A program made the position numbers and the translations under genes. Below are positions 41,971 to 50,388 of a stretch of DNA of 64,000 nucleotides, piece after piece. The notes below the pieces were generated by a model that was given only the letters and a program-made list of their open reading frames with translations, was not told where the DNA came from and ran no database searches. The DNA is taken from contig LVWT01000017.1 in the NCBI GenBank assembly GCA_002083405.1, positions 149,430 through 213,429 on the forward strand. The letters run 5' to 3'. Position 1 is the first letter of the stretch; every line of letters begins with the position of its first letter. The stretch is from Nitrospira sp. SG-bin2 (GTDB lineage Bacteria; Nitrospirota; Nitrospiria; Nitrospirales; Nitrospiraceae).

Positions 41971-43802
41971 CATCTGCCGCGTCCAGCCCGCCCAAGATTG
42001 ATCGTCCGTTGAACGTCATCGTCGCCACCGACTGCGGCAGCACAACGACCAAAGCCATTCTCATCGAAAAAGTCGGAGACGAGTACCGCCAGACCTATCG
42101 CGGTGAAGCGCCGACGACGGTCGAAGCACCGTTCGAAGATGTGACGCGCGGCGTGCTGAATGCCATTGCCGAAATCGAAGAACTGTCCGGGCGCAAGATT
42201 CTCGACGGCGATAAGATCATCGCGCCTTGCCGGGATGCCAAGACCGGCGTCGATATCTACATCTCTACCAGCAGCGCAGGCGGCGGTTTGCAGATGATGG
42301 TGACCGGTGTGGTGCAGAATATGACGGGCGAGAGCGCGCAGCGTGCGGCGCTGGGCGCCGGGGCCATCGTGATCGATGTGCTGGCTTCCAACGACGGGCG
42401 TTTGCCGCACGAGAAGATCGAGCGCATCAGAACGATGCGGCCGGACATGATTTTGATGTCCGGCGGCACGGACGGCGGAGCGGTGACTCATGTGGTGGAA
42501 ATGGCCGAGTATATTGCAGCGGCAGAGCCCCGGCCGCGGTTCGGGGCGACCTATAAGCTCCCGCTGATCTATGCCGGCAACAAGGAGGCGCAGGGACAGG
42601 TCAATAAAATTCTGGGCGAGAAGTCCGCCCTGGTGGTGACGGACAACATTCGTCCGGTACTGGAGCGGGAGAATCTCTCGCCTGCCCGCAACAAGATCCA
42701 CGATTTGTTTCTTGAACATGTGATGCAGCAGGCGCCAGGCTACAGGAAATTGATCGAGATGGCGGGCGCACCGATTATGCCGACGCCGGCCGCCGTCGGC
42801 GTGATTATGGAAACGATTGCCAAGCGCGAGCACTTGAATCTGATCGGCGTGGATATCGGCGGCGCGACGACCGACGTGTTTTCCGTATTCGAAGGGGTGT
42901 TCAATCGGACGGTCAGCGCCAACCTGGGCATGTCCTACAGTATTTCCAATGTGCTGGCCGAAGCAGGGCTGGCCAACATCATGCGGTGGGTGCCTTTTAC
43001 GATCGATGAACAGACGCTGCGCAACCGGATCAAGAACAAGATGATCCGTCCGACCACGATTCCACAGACGCTCGATGAGCTGCAAATCGAGCATGCCATC
43101 TCGCGCGAGGCGTTGCGGCTGGCGCTGATTCACCACAAGTCGCTGGCGACGGGCTTGAAAGGCGTGCAGCAGGAGCGGACGATTTCCGATGTCTTCGAGC
43201 AGCAGACGTCCGGGAAAACGTTGATCGACATGCTGAAGCTGGATCTGATCGTCGGCAGCGGCGGCATTCTTTCCCACGCTCCGCGACGAATTCAATCCAT
43301 GGTGATGATGGTGGATGCTTACGAGCCGTTGGGGTTTACCAGGCTCTCCGTCGACAGCATCTTCATGATGCCGCATCTTGGCGTCCTGTCGACAATCAAT
43401 GAAAAGGCCGCGACGGATGTGTTCGTACGAGACTGCATGGTCTATCTCGGCACCTGTGTTGCGCCGATCGGGCAGGGAAAAGATGGAGAGCGATGTGCCG
43501 ACTATGAGATTGCGTTTCCGGACGGGAAGACCGTGACAGACCAACTGAAATTCGGCGACCTCCGGCTCTATCCGCTTGAGCCCGGGAAAAAGGCAACCGT
43601 GACCATGCGGCCGGCCAAATCGGTGAACCTTGGCGCAGGCGCCGGTGTTGTGGTCACACGTGAGGTGCAGGGGGGCGTGGTCGGCTTGATGCTCGATGGC
43701 CGGGGCCGTCCGTTGCAATTACCAACGGATCAACAGGCGCGTGTTGCGTTGCTCACGAAATGGTTTAGCGCCGTCGAACTATATCCGACAGTAAGTTCAT
43801 AG
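41967..43802 (+). CDS. GlmL/MutL-family (ASKHA-fold) ATPase-like protein
   Basis: The 611-residue protein has the ASKHA phosphate-1 loop VIVATDCGSTTTKAILIEK near residue 20. The second loop IGVDIGGATTDVFSVFEG is near 295. Blocks such as STSSAGGGLQMMVTGVV and DMILMSGGTDGGAVTHVV match the glutamate mutase accessory protein GlmL (MutL). GlmL is a suspected chaperone or reactivase for B12-dependent mutases. No mutase subunit gene is in the window, so the partner must be elsewhere or the protein serves a different role. It is coupled to the gene before and followed, after 57 bp, by the lipoyl-like gene. Confidence 0.8.
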   Translation: MTSAASSPPKIDRPLNVIVATDCGSTTTKAILIEKVGDEYRQTYRGEAPTTVEAPFEDVTRGVLNAIAEIEELSGRKILDGDKIIAPCRDAKTGVDIYISTSSAGGGLQMMVTGVVQNMTGESAQRAALGAGAIVIDVLASNDGRLPHEKIERIRTMRPDMILMSGGTDGGAVTHVVEMAEYIAAAEPRPRFGATYKLPLIYAGNKEAQGQVNKILGEKSALVVTDNIRPVLERENLSPARNKIHDLFLEHVMQQAPGYRKLIEMAGAPIMPTPAAVGVIMETIAKREHLNLIGVDIGGATTDVFSVFEGVFNRTVSANLGMSYSISNVLAEAGLANIMRWVPFTIDEQTLRNRIKNKMIRPTTIPQTLDELQIEHAISREALRLALIHHKSLATGLKGVQQERTISDVFEQQTSGKTLIDMLKLDLIVGSGGILSHAPRRIQSMVMMVDAYEPLGFTRLSVDSIFMMPHLGVLSTINEKAATDVFVRDCMVYLGTCVAPIGQGKDGERCADYEIAFPDGKTVTDQLKFGDLRLYPLEPGKKATVTMRPAKSVNLGAGAGVVVTREVQGGVVGLMLDGRGRPLQLPTDQQARVALLTKWFSAVELYPTVSS

Positions 43803-43859
43803 TTGTGAATTTAAGTTTGTAGTTACGTAGCGCCACATTTAAAACTCAATACGTTACTA

Positions 43860-44984
43860 ATGGCTCATTCTTACACCCCCGGCCTCACTGTTACTGACTC
43901 CACCGTCATTCGTAGGCGGCGGATTCTGCCGCTTCCTGGCACGGTGCTGGTTAAGGTCAGCGACTCTGTCCGGTCAAATCAGCCGGTGGCCCGCGCTGAG
44001 TTGCCGGGCAAGGTCTACCCGCTCAATCTTGCAAATCAGTTAGGCGTGGCTCCCAATGAGATCACAGAATATTTGATCAAAAAGGGCGGCGATGCCGTTC
44101 AGAAGGACGACATTCTTGCGGAGAACAAGCCGCTGTTTAAATGGCTCAAAACTGAAATTCGCTCCCCCATCACCGGTACGGTCGAATCGGTTTCGACAGT
44201 GACAGGGCAAGTTCTGCTGCGGGAACCGCCGCGCGTGCTTGAACTTCTCGGTTATGTAGATGGAGCGGTGGTGGAGATCCATCCCCAGCAGGGCGTGACG
44301 ATCGAATGTGCGTGCAGCATGGTCCAAGGGATCTTCGGCATTGGTGGAGAGACCTACGGCGAGCTGGTCATGGCCGTGGCTGCTCCCGATGAGGCCCTGA
44401 CCCCGGCTCATGTGAAGCCGGACATGAAGGGGAAGATTGTGGTGGGCGGATCATTTCTGCCGGCCGATACAATGGTGAAGGCGAAAGAAGTCGGCGTGGC
44501 GGGCCTTGTGGTCGGCGGTATCCATGATAAGGATCTGCGGGCACTCTTAGGTTACGACTTGGGCGTCGCGATCACGGGAGCCGAGCAGGTCGGATTCACC
44601 TTGATCCTCACCGAGGGGTTCGGCACGATCCCGATGGCCCAGAAGACCTTTTCGCTCCTCTCGGCCCATGCCGGTGCCAAGGCGTCGATCTCAGGCGCCA
44701 CCCAGATCAGAGCCGGTGTTATTCGCCCTGAGATTATTATTCCTCAGACAGGTACACAGGCCAGCGCCATTACGCAGCCACAGCGAGCGGGAATTCGGTT
44801 AGGCGATCCGGTTCGCATCATTCGTGATCCGTTGTTCGGCAAGATTGGCGAAGTATCGGCCTTGCCGCCGGATCTCACGAAGATTCCCACGGAGAGTGAA
44901 GTGCGGGTGCTGGAGGTACGGTTTCCAGACGGGCAGGTTGCGTTGATTCCCCGGACCAATATCGAAGTCATTGAAGGAACGTAG
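43860..44984 (+). CDS. lipoyl/biotinyl-fold-containing protein of unknown function
   Basis: The 374-residue protein has no signal peptide. Residues of about 90-125 (ITGTVESVSTVTGQVLLREP) look like the first half of a lipoyl/biotinyl hairpin domain. The central region has glycine-rich GIGGETYGELVMAVAAP, and VVGGSFLPADTMVKAKEVG resembles a swivelling domain. The last 70 residues (GDPVRIIRDPLFGKIGEVSAL, then VRVLEVRFPDGQVALIPRTN) resemble a KOW-like or barrel-sandwich fold. There is no lysine in an obvious biotinylation motif. It is always best read in context: it lies between the MutL-like ATPase and the membrane proteins of the same block. Confidence 0.6.
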   Translation: MAHSYTPGLTVTDSTVIRRRRILPLPGTVLVKVSDSVRSNQPVARAELPGKVYPLNLANQLGVAPNEITEYLIKKGGDAVQKDDILAENKPLFKWLKTEIRSPITGTVESVSTVTGQVLLREPPRVLELLGYVDGAVVEIHPQQGVTIECACSMVQGIFGIGGETYGELVMAVAAPDEALTPAHVKPDMKGKIVVGGSFLPADTMVKAKEVGVAGLVVGGIHDKDLRALLGYDLGVAITGAEQVGFTLILTEGFGTIPMAQKTFSLLSAHAGAKASISGATQIRAGVIRPEIIIPQTGTQASAITQPQRAGIRLGDPVRIIRDPLFGKIGEVSALPPDLTKIPTESEVRVLEVRFPDGQVALIPRTNIEVIEGT

Positions 44985-45135
44985 GAGCGGTGAGGGGTAA
45001 GGGGTGAGGCGTAAGGCGTTAGGAGTGCAGAGAAGACGTGAGGAGCAAGGGGTGAAAGGGACGTGAGGGGTGAGGCGTAAGGGGTGAGGGGATTGGGAGT
45101 GAAAGGCGTGAAGAAGACGTGAGACGTGAAATGTT
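44985..45135. repeat. heptad-repeat element H8, single-orientation
   Basis: About 150 bp of uninterrupted heptamers of the GTGAGGG, GTAAGGC, GTGAAAG and CGTGAAG types run in one orientation only, without a complementary arm. The run continues into the coding start of the next gene (CGTGAGACGTGAAATG). This one-armed form may show the ancestral or incomplete state of the family. Confidence 0.65.
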
Positions 45136-46399
45136 AAACGTGAAAAGAGGCGGCAGAGGGTTGCTGTTTGTGTGCGCTCTTTTCTCCACCCTCATGCAGC
45201 TCTGGCTTGAGGTTCCTGCATCGGCTCAATCGACGTTGCCTGTTCCGGCTGGAGTGCGCGTGATCGATACGCCGAATGATGGCGGTGCAAGTCTGACTAT
45301 CCTCTGGGCGCCCGGCGGTTTGGATAGCCCTGATGCTCGCTATCAGATTTTGTTCGGTGAGGGAGGCGTCCTTGATCCTGCATCGCTGAAAGTGATTGCG
45401 GAGTTTCCGTCCAATACTCGATTTGTAAAGGACGCCAAAACGACCTGGTGGACGAGAGAAGCAGAGAAGACCTGGCATCAATATGTGATCCGGAACGGGA
45501 AAGACGCCGAGATAAAGGACGGCATGGCTTATACGGTCGCGGTGGCTCTGCTCAAAGGGGAAGACCGGGCCTTAAGCTCATTAGTTCTCGCCACTCCTGC
45601 TCCCAATTGGTTCAATTGGAACCAGCTCAATAACCTGATCCTTGCACTGTCGTTCGGCGGAATCGTGTTCTATGCCATCAGTTACGCCAGGCGGCATGAG
45701 ATCTTTCTGCGGCGTATCCCCGGTCTCGACGCGGTCGATGAGGCCATCGGTCGTTCGACCGAGTTGGGTAAGCCGATTCTGTATTTGACCGGTGCGCACG
45801 ATATGAGTGATCCCTCGACGATCGCAGCGGCGGTGATCCTTGGCCGGGTCGCAAAGCGCACCGCAGCCTATGAGACTGAGCTGATGGTGCCCCATCGAGA
45901 TCCGATCACGATGGCCGTCTGCCAGGAAATCACAAAACAGGCCTACCTAGAGGCCGGCAAGCCCGATCTCTTTAAGGAAGACTCGAACTTTTTTATCACT
46001 TCCGATCAATTCAGTTATACGGCGGCGGTCGATGGCATCATGCTTCGCAAGAAGCCGGCGGCAAATTTCTTCATGGGATCCTACTTCGCCGAATCCCTGC
46101 TGCTCACCGAAACCGGTGCGAGCACCGGCGCCATTCAGATCGCCGGAACTGATTCAGATCACCAGCTTCCATTTTTCGTGACCACGTGCGACTACACGTT
46201 GATCGGCGAAGAACTGTACGCCGCCAGCGCTTATCTGTCCAAAGAGCCGGTTCAGATCGGCACGCTCCGCGGGCAGGATATCGGGAAAGCTATCATTTTG
46301 AGTGCCATCGTCATCGGCACGGTGTTGGCGACTATCGGTGTTGTCACGGGCGCGCAATGGCCGTCTCTGTTTCTGGACTTCTTCAAGGATGTGAAATGA
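45131..46399 (+). CDS. membrane protein with signal peptide, Fn3-like and DUF6754-like domain
   Basis: Starting at ATG 45131 (GTG 45119 also possible) the protein has about 422 residues. A signal peptide (GLLFVCALFSTLMQLWLEV) is followed by a short strand-rich, fibronectin-like domain (GVRVIDTPNDGGASLTILWA). A membrane helix (LNNLILALSFGGIVFYAISY) follows, then a cytosolic domain with YLTGAHDMSDPSTIAAAV, VPHRDPITMAVCQEI and MGSYFAESLLLTETG. A final helix (AIILSAIVIGTVLATIGVVT) closes it. The cytosolic part resembles DUF6754, known mainly from uncharacterised gene clusters. The start lies inside repeat H8, and its stop overlaps the next start (ATGA). Confidence 0.68.
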   Translation: MLNVKRGGRGLLFVCALFSTLMQLWLEVPASAQSTLPVPAGVRVIDTPNDGGASLTILWAPGGLDSPDARYQILFGEGGVLDPASLKVIAEFPSNTRFVKDAKTTWWTREAEKTWHQYVIRNGKDAEIKDGMAYTVAVALLKGEDRALSSLVLATPAPNWFNWNQLNNLILALSFGGIVFYAISYARRHEIFLRRIPGLDAVDEAIGRSTELGKPILYLTGAHDMSDPSTIAAAVILGRVAKRTAAYETELMVPHRDPITMAVCQEITKQAYLEAGKPDLFKEDSNFFITSDQFSYTAAVDGIMLRKKPAANFFMGSYFAESLLLTETGASTGAIQIAGTDSDHQLPFFVTTCDYTLIGEELYAASAYLSKEPVQIGTLRGQDIGKAIILSAIVIGTVLATIGVVTGAQWPSLFLDFFKDVK

Positions 46400-47046
46400 T
46401 CTTCCTGCGCCGGCAATTACCATTGCTGATTACGATGATCACCGGGTTGCTCTTCGCCGGGCAGTATTACGTGCCGCATCCGGCCTCGGAACAATTGCTG
46501 ACTTCCGCCACCAAATGGCTTCAGATCGTCGGCGGCTTTGCGCTGGTCTTGGGGGTGACGAGTTTGTTCCATCAGCATGCGGCCAAGATCAGAAGGAAGG
46601 AAGAGGGGTGGGGCTATAGCCTCGTGCTTTATGCCGGGATGCTGGGGACGATTGCGGTCGGACTTTGGGCCAACGGGAAGGAAAGCATCGAGGGGGCAGC
46701 CACCGCGTTCGGCTGGGTCTATTCGTACATGCTGGTGCCGCTGCAGGGTACCATGTTCGCGATTCTGGCTTTCTTCATTGCCTCCGCTGCCTATCGGTCG
46801 TTCCGGGCCAGGAGCCGTGAAGCTGCGGTGCTCCTGATCGCGGCGGTGATTGTCATGATGGGTCGCGTCCCGCTGGGTGAATATTTGATTCCTCTGAGCG
46901 GCGATGTCTCGCAATGGATTCTGAATGTGCTGAATGCCTCTGTGCGCCGCGCCATCCTGATCGGGGTCAGTCTTGGCGCGGTGGCCTTATCGTTCAAGAT
47001 CATCTTCGGCGTCGAACGATCGTATCTTGGGGGCGGCAAGGAATAG
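46396..47046 (+). CDS. polytopic membrane protein of unknown function
   Basis: ATG 46396 overlaps the upstream stop and gives about 216 residues with five or six hydrophobic helices (LPLLITMITGLLFAGQYYV, IVGGFALVLGVTSLF, YSLVLYAGMLGTIAVGLW, GTMFAILAFFIASAAY, AVLLIAAVIVMMG and AILIGVSLGAVALSF). Charged loops are short (HQHAAKIRRKEEGW). There are no transporter or channel signatures. It is probably an interacting partner of the DUF6754-like protein, because the two are translationally coupled. An in-frame extension to 46186 overlaps the previous gene and is not used. Confidence 0.68.
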   Translation: MIFLRRQLPLLITMITGLLFAGQYYVPHPASEQLLTSATKWLQIVGGFALVLGVTSLFHQHAAKIRRKEEGWGYSLVLYAGMLGTIAVGLWANGKESIEGAATAFGWVYSYMLVPLQGTMFAILAFFIASAAYRSFRARSREAAVLLIAAVIVMMGRVPLGEYLIPLSGDVSQWILNVLNASVRRAILIGVSLGAVALSFKIIFGVERSYLGGGKE

Positions 47047-47152
47047 TGTGCATGGTGAGTAGTAAGTGGCAAGTGGTGAGTGGCGAGAGGAGGACGAGTC
47101 GTGCACATAGCATGTCGCCTTACCCCTCACGCCTTACCCCTTATCAGGTGTT
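47047..47152. repeat. heptad-repeat inverted element H9
   Basis: Left words of the GTGAGTA, GTAAGTG, GCAAGTG and GTGAGTG type are answered by CTTACCC, CTCACGC and CTTACCC at the right. The two arms use different final letters, so they share the heptad grammar but are not copies. The element lies inside the membrane gene cluster and does not separate transcripts in an obvious way. Confidence 0.65.
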
Positions 47153-47158
47153 GTGGTC

Positions 47159-48004
47159 ATGACCTTTTCCGAAAGAATGCTCAAGATCGACCGGCGGATC
47201 ATCTTTCTAGTGATCGGTCTGTGCACGCTGTTGCCCTTGCTCTATCCGGTGGGTCTTCCGATCAAGATTTCGTCTGAAGTACGCGGCGTCTACAACCATA
47301 TCGAATCGTTGCCGGAGCGGTCCGTGTTTTTCCTGTCGTTCGATTTTGATCCGGCTTCGAAGCCGGAATTGCATCCGCAGGCGATCGCGCTGCTTCGGCA
47401 CGCCTTCCGGAAGAATCTTCGTGTGGTGACAATGACGCTGTGGGTGACGGGCACCGGCTTAGCCGATCAAATCGTGACTCAGGTGGCGAAGGAGATGGGG
47501 AAGGAAAACGGCAAAGATTATGTCTTTCTCGGCTGGAGCCCCGGCAACACGGTCGTCATCATCAATCTGGGCCAGAATCTCTACAAGACTTTTCCCAGCG
47601 ATTACGGCGGCAAGCCGACGAAGGGGCTTCCGGTCCTGGACGGCGTACAGAGTTTGAAGGATGTGACCTACCTGGTCAGCCTGGGCGCGGGTAATCCGGG
47701 AGTTGAAGCCTGGTATGTGTTCGGTAAGGACAAGTACAAGTTTGAGATGGGAGGCGGCTGCACGGGAGTGATGGCGCCGGGGTTATATCCTCTATTGAGA
47801 AGCGGGCAGATCAACGGCCTTATCGGCGGTCTGCGCGGCGCGGCGGAATACGAAAGTTTGATCGATCAGAAGGGCAAGGCTGTGGCCGGCATGGATGCGC
47901 AGTCGGCGACGCATGTGGCAATCATTGTGCTGGTGATCATCTGCAATCTCTTTTACTTCAGCATGCGGCGAGCGACAGGACGGCAAAGTCAGGGGGGTAC
48001 GTAA
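47159..48004 (+). CDS. bitopic membrane protein with large soluble domain, unknown
   Basis: From ATG 47159 (GTG 47153 is possible) there are about 281 residues. An N-terminal helix (IIFLVIGLCTLLPLLYPVG) and a C-terminal helix (HVAIIVLVIICNLFYFSM) enclose a soluble domain. That domain has FFLSFDFDPASKPELHPQA, VVTMTLWVTGTGLADQIV and YVFLGWSPGNTVVIINLG, and a glycine-rich LVSLGAGNPGVEAWYVFG. The middle resembles an alternating strand-helix fold. I know of no characterised family. The gene belongs to the block between the DUF6754-like and MEMO-like genes. Confidence 0.65.
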   Translation: MTFSERMLKIDRRIIFLVIGLCTLLPLLYPVGLPIKISSEVRGVYNHIESLPERSVFFLSFDFDPASKPELHPQAIALLRHAFRKNLRVVTMTLWVTGTGLADQIVTQVAKEMGKENGKDYVFLGWSPGNTVVIINLGQNLYKTFPSDYGGKPTKGLPVLDGVQSLKDVTYLVSLGAGNPGVEAWYVFGKDKYKFEMGGGCTGVMAPGLYPLLRSGQINGLIGGLRGAAEYESLIDQKGKAVAGMDAQSATHVAIIVLVIICNLFYFSMRRATGRQSQGGT

Positions 48005-48190
48005 TCCGTATGATCCATGAACGTTTCTGCCGCCATTGCGATCCACTGTTCCGTTCTTCGTCGCTCGTATCTCGTGAAGCGTGAAGCGCAGGACGGAAAG
48101 AGCATGTTGTTCATCTTTGTATGCGAGATACGAGATACGAGATACGCTTTACGAGGAACGTGGTTCTATGCGATTTCGCGGAGAACGGTC
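48005..48190. repeat. heptad-repeat element H10
   Basis: The words CGTGAAG (twice) near 48073 and GAGATAC (three times in a row) near 48123 form exact 7-base tandem repeats. Complementary TCGTATC-type words lie at 48065. The spacer between two membrane protein genes is filled by this unit. Exact tandem copies here imply recent slippage. Confidence 0.62.
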
Positions 48191-48223
48191 ATGAGTAATG
48201 TGGGTTAAGGAGTCAGATTACTG

Positions 48224-48973
48224 ATGGATGCAACGGTACTCGGAGCGTGGGCGGCGACAGGCTTGACCCTGTGTATCTTCACGTTCCTGTACAAAGATAA
48301 CCCGTTATTCAAGCTGGCGGAACATCTCTATGTGGGTGTGTCGGTCGGTTACACGATCGTGAAGGCCTACGATACGGTGATCGTACACTTGATCGTCAAG
48401 CCGATTTTCGAACAAGGTGAGTATGCCCTGTTGATTCCTGTCGCCATCGGCCTGCTCATGCTGACACGCTATGTGCCGAAAGCTGCCTGGCTGTCCCGCT
48501 ACGCCTTTGCCTTTATCGTGGGGGTCGGATCGGGGCTCGCGATTCCGCGCACGATTTCATCGTTTATCTTGAGACAGATTGAGGATACTGTCAGACCTCT
48601 GCTGTCGTTGGCCGGCGGAGATGGCGTGAGCTTCTCGATGAATCTCCTGAACCCGTCGAGCAGCATCAACGTAATCATCATTTTGATCGGCGTGATCTCA
48701 GTGCTGTTCTACTTCTTCTTCTCGATCGAGCACAGCGGGCCGGGCAAGGTTGTCGCGCGAACCGGCGTGATGTTTTTGATGATCGCGTTCGGCGCCGCCT
48801 TCGGCTATACCGTGATGGCGCGCATGTCGCTTCTGATCGGCAGACTGACCGACCTGATCGAATTTTCCGATGCGTCGTACGGGAATCCGACGCTCTGGCT
48901 GGCGATTCTGACCATCGGGGCGCTCGTTGTCCTCAGTCGGCGTCCGAGTTCGGGGAAGCAGGAAGAGCCATAA
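48224..48973 (+). CDS. polytopic membrane protein of unknown function
   Basis: The 249-residue protein has about seven hydrophobic helices, including LGAWAATGLTLCIFTFLY, HLYVGVSVGYTIVKAYDTV, ALLIPVAIGLLMLTRY, YAFAFIVGVGSGLAIPRTI, VIIILIGVISVLFYFFFS, VMFLMIAFGAAFGYTVMA and LWLAILTIGALVVLS. A loop NPSSSINVII and the IEHSGPGKVVARTG segment are the least hydrophobic parts. No transporter signature is seen. It is followed immediately by a repeat spacer and the MEMO-like gene. It is likely part of an inner-membrane complex with the neighbouring membrane proteins. Confidence 0.66.
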   Translation: MDATVLGAWAATGLTLCIFTFLYKDNPLFKLAEHLYVGVSVGYTIVKAYDTVIVHLIVKPIFEQGEYALLIPVAIGLLMLTRYVPKAAWLSRYAFAFIVGVGSGLAIPRTISSFILRQIEDTVRPLLSLAGGDGVSFSMNLLNPSSSINVIIILIGVISVLFYFFFSIEHSGPGKVVARTGVMFLMIAFGAAFGYTVMARMSLLIGRLTDLIEFSDASYGNPTLWLAILTIGALVVLSRRPSSGKQEEP

Positions 48974-48974
48974 G

Positions 48975-49140
48975 TTTGTCTGGTTTGTCTGGTTTATCTG
49001 GTTTGTTTAGTTCAATGGGATTAGTGCTCTTGGCCTCTTGACGAAATGGTCCATAGTCCGGATAGACTGCATCAACGAGATCGAACCTGTTTTTGCGAGA
49101 CAAACCAGACAAACGAGATAGACCAAACAAACCATTCATC
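48975..49140. repeat. nonamer-type inverted repeat element H11
   Basis: GTTTGTCTG-type 9-base words at 48975-49012 are matched by complementary words (GACAAACCAGACAAACGAG near 49098, GACCAAACAAACC near 49121), giving an inverted repeat with arms of about 40 bp. The period is nine here, not seven, so this is a variant of the heptad theme. It fills the spacer before the MEMO-like gene. Confidence 0.62.
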
Positions 49141-50382
49141 ATGACATCCAGCACAGCCAAAGATCCAAAACTGTATCCCATCCTGAGAAACCTCCAATTC
49201 TCACCCATTAAACAGGGAGAGGACCAGTTTATCGTTCTCTGGGACCCGAGTGGATTGAGCAAGGAGAAGCTCGTTCTTCCGTTGAATTACTTTTTCATTG
49301 TCCAGCATTTCGACGGCGAGCATTCGCTGCTGCAAATCGGTTCGCTCTATTTGAAGCGCTTCGGCGAATTTCTGATGCCTAGCAAAGTGGAACAGCTGGT
49401 CGAGGATCTCGATCAGAAGCTCTTTCTGGAAGGGGAGAGGGCCGACAGTGCCAGGCTGCGCCTTCGGGATGAGTATCGGCACGCTCCGCTTCGGCAGGCT
49501 GCCTTTGCGGGCCGCAGTTATGAAGCCGACGGAGCAAAATTGAAAAAACAGATAGACGGATTCTTCTCATCCGAGGAAGGCCCCGACTTCAAGCCGTCCG
49601 AAAACCAGGGGAAGCCGATCAGGGGGCTGGTGGCGCCGACCTATGATCTGAAGCAGGCTGGACCGATCTATGCGTGGGCGTATAAAGAATTACAAGATTC
49701 AGAGCAGCCCGATGTGTACGTCGTACTCGGCACAGCCTACGCCGGTTTGGATAATCTGTTTGCCCTGACGGACAAGGATTTTGAAACGCCGTTGGGGCTC
49801 GTTCACACAGATCAGTCCATTGTTTCACGGATGAAAGAATATCTTCCGGCATCGTTCGAAGAAGATATCTGCCATCAGGCCGAGCATGCGATCGAATTTC
49901 AATTGCCGTTTCTCCAGCAGATCGTCGGAGCCAAGAAGCCATTCACAATCGTGCCGATTCTGACTTCCTTCTCGGCGGCCAGTCTGCTCGATGCAGCCGT
50001 ACGCCAAGCTGTCGATCAGTTTCTCGAAGGTCTGCGAACAGTGTTGAGCGAGACGGGTAGGACGTATTGTGTGATCGCGGGAGCGGAACTGGCCCATCTC
50101 GGCATGCGGTATGGCGACAAAGCGCCGCCGACCGACTTCTCATTTCACCGTTCGATGCAATACGACTTGGAGATGCTCAAACCGGTGGAAGAACTCAAAC
50201 CCGATGACTTTGCCGCCTATATTCAAAAAGAACAGGATCAGCGCCGCATCTCCGGGTTCTCCTCCATCTACTCCTTGCTCCGGCTGATCCAAGCCGAAAA
50301 AGGGCAGGTTCTCCGCTACGACCGCGGCATCACCGATCAGTACAATTCGACGGTGACGTACGCCAGCATGTCGTTTTTTTGA
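49141..50382 (+). CDS. MEMO-family (AmmeMemoRadiSam B-like) protein with two lost histidines
   Basis: From ATG 49141 there are about 413 residues. The first 130 (MTSSTAKDPKLYPILRN, IVQHFDGEHSLLQIGSLYL) form an extra N-terminal domain. The rest is a MEMO fold: GLVAPTYDLKQAGPIYAWAY, VYVVLGTAYAGLDNLFAL, the conserved AEHAIEFQLPFLQ and VIAGAELAHLGMRYGD. Relatives usually have P-H-x-x-Y and GTSHA at the two first positions. Here they are PTYDL and GTAYA, so two of the usual metal-ligand histidines are replaced. Enzymatic or metal function is therefore doubtful. The AMMECR1-like and radical SAM partners of the usual trio are absent nearby. Confidence 0.75.
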   Translation: MTSSTAKDPKLYPILRNLQFSPIKQGEDQFIVLWDPSGLSKEKLVLPLNYFFIVQHFDGEHSLLQIGSLYLKRFGEFLMPSKVEQLVEDLDQKLFLEGERADSARLRLRDEYRHAPLRQAAFAGRSYEADGAKLKKQIDGFFSSEEGPDFKPSENQGKPIRGLVAPTYDLKQAGPIYAWAYKELQDSEQPDVYVVLGTAYAGLDNLFALTDKDFETPLGLVHTDQSIVSRMKEYLPASFEEDICHQAEHAIEFQLPFLQQIVGAKKPFTIVPILTSFSAASLLDAAVRQAVDQFLEGLRTVLSETGRTYCVIAGAELAHLGMRYGDKAPPTDFSFHRSMQYDLEMLKPVEELKPDDFAAYIQKEQDQRRISGFSSIYSLLRLIQAEKGQVLRYDRGITDQYNSTVTYASMSFF

Positions 50383-50388
50383 GACCTC

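Noticed and set aside
41964..43718. Very long open frame on the minus strand opposite the MutL-like gene
   Set aside because: It mirrors the codon structure of the plus-strand gene, is rich in His, Arg and Asp in the way of antisense frames of GC-rich genes, and has no family resemblance.
41967..43802. A glutamate mutase operon
   Set aside because: No mutase S or E subunit is found in the window; only the accessory-type ATPase is present.
44985..45135. Possible CRISPR-like array
   Set aside because: Units are 7 bases with no spacers of constant length and no cas genes are near.
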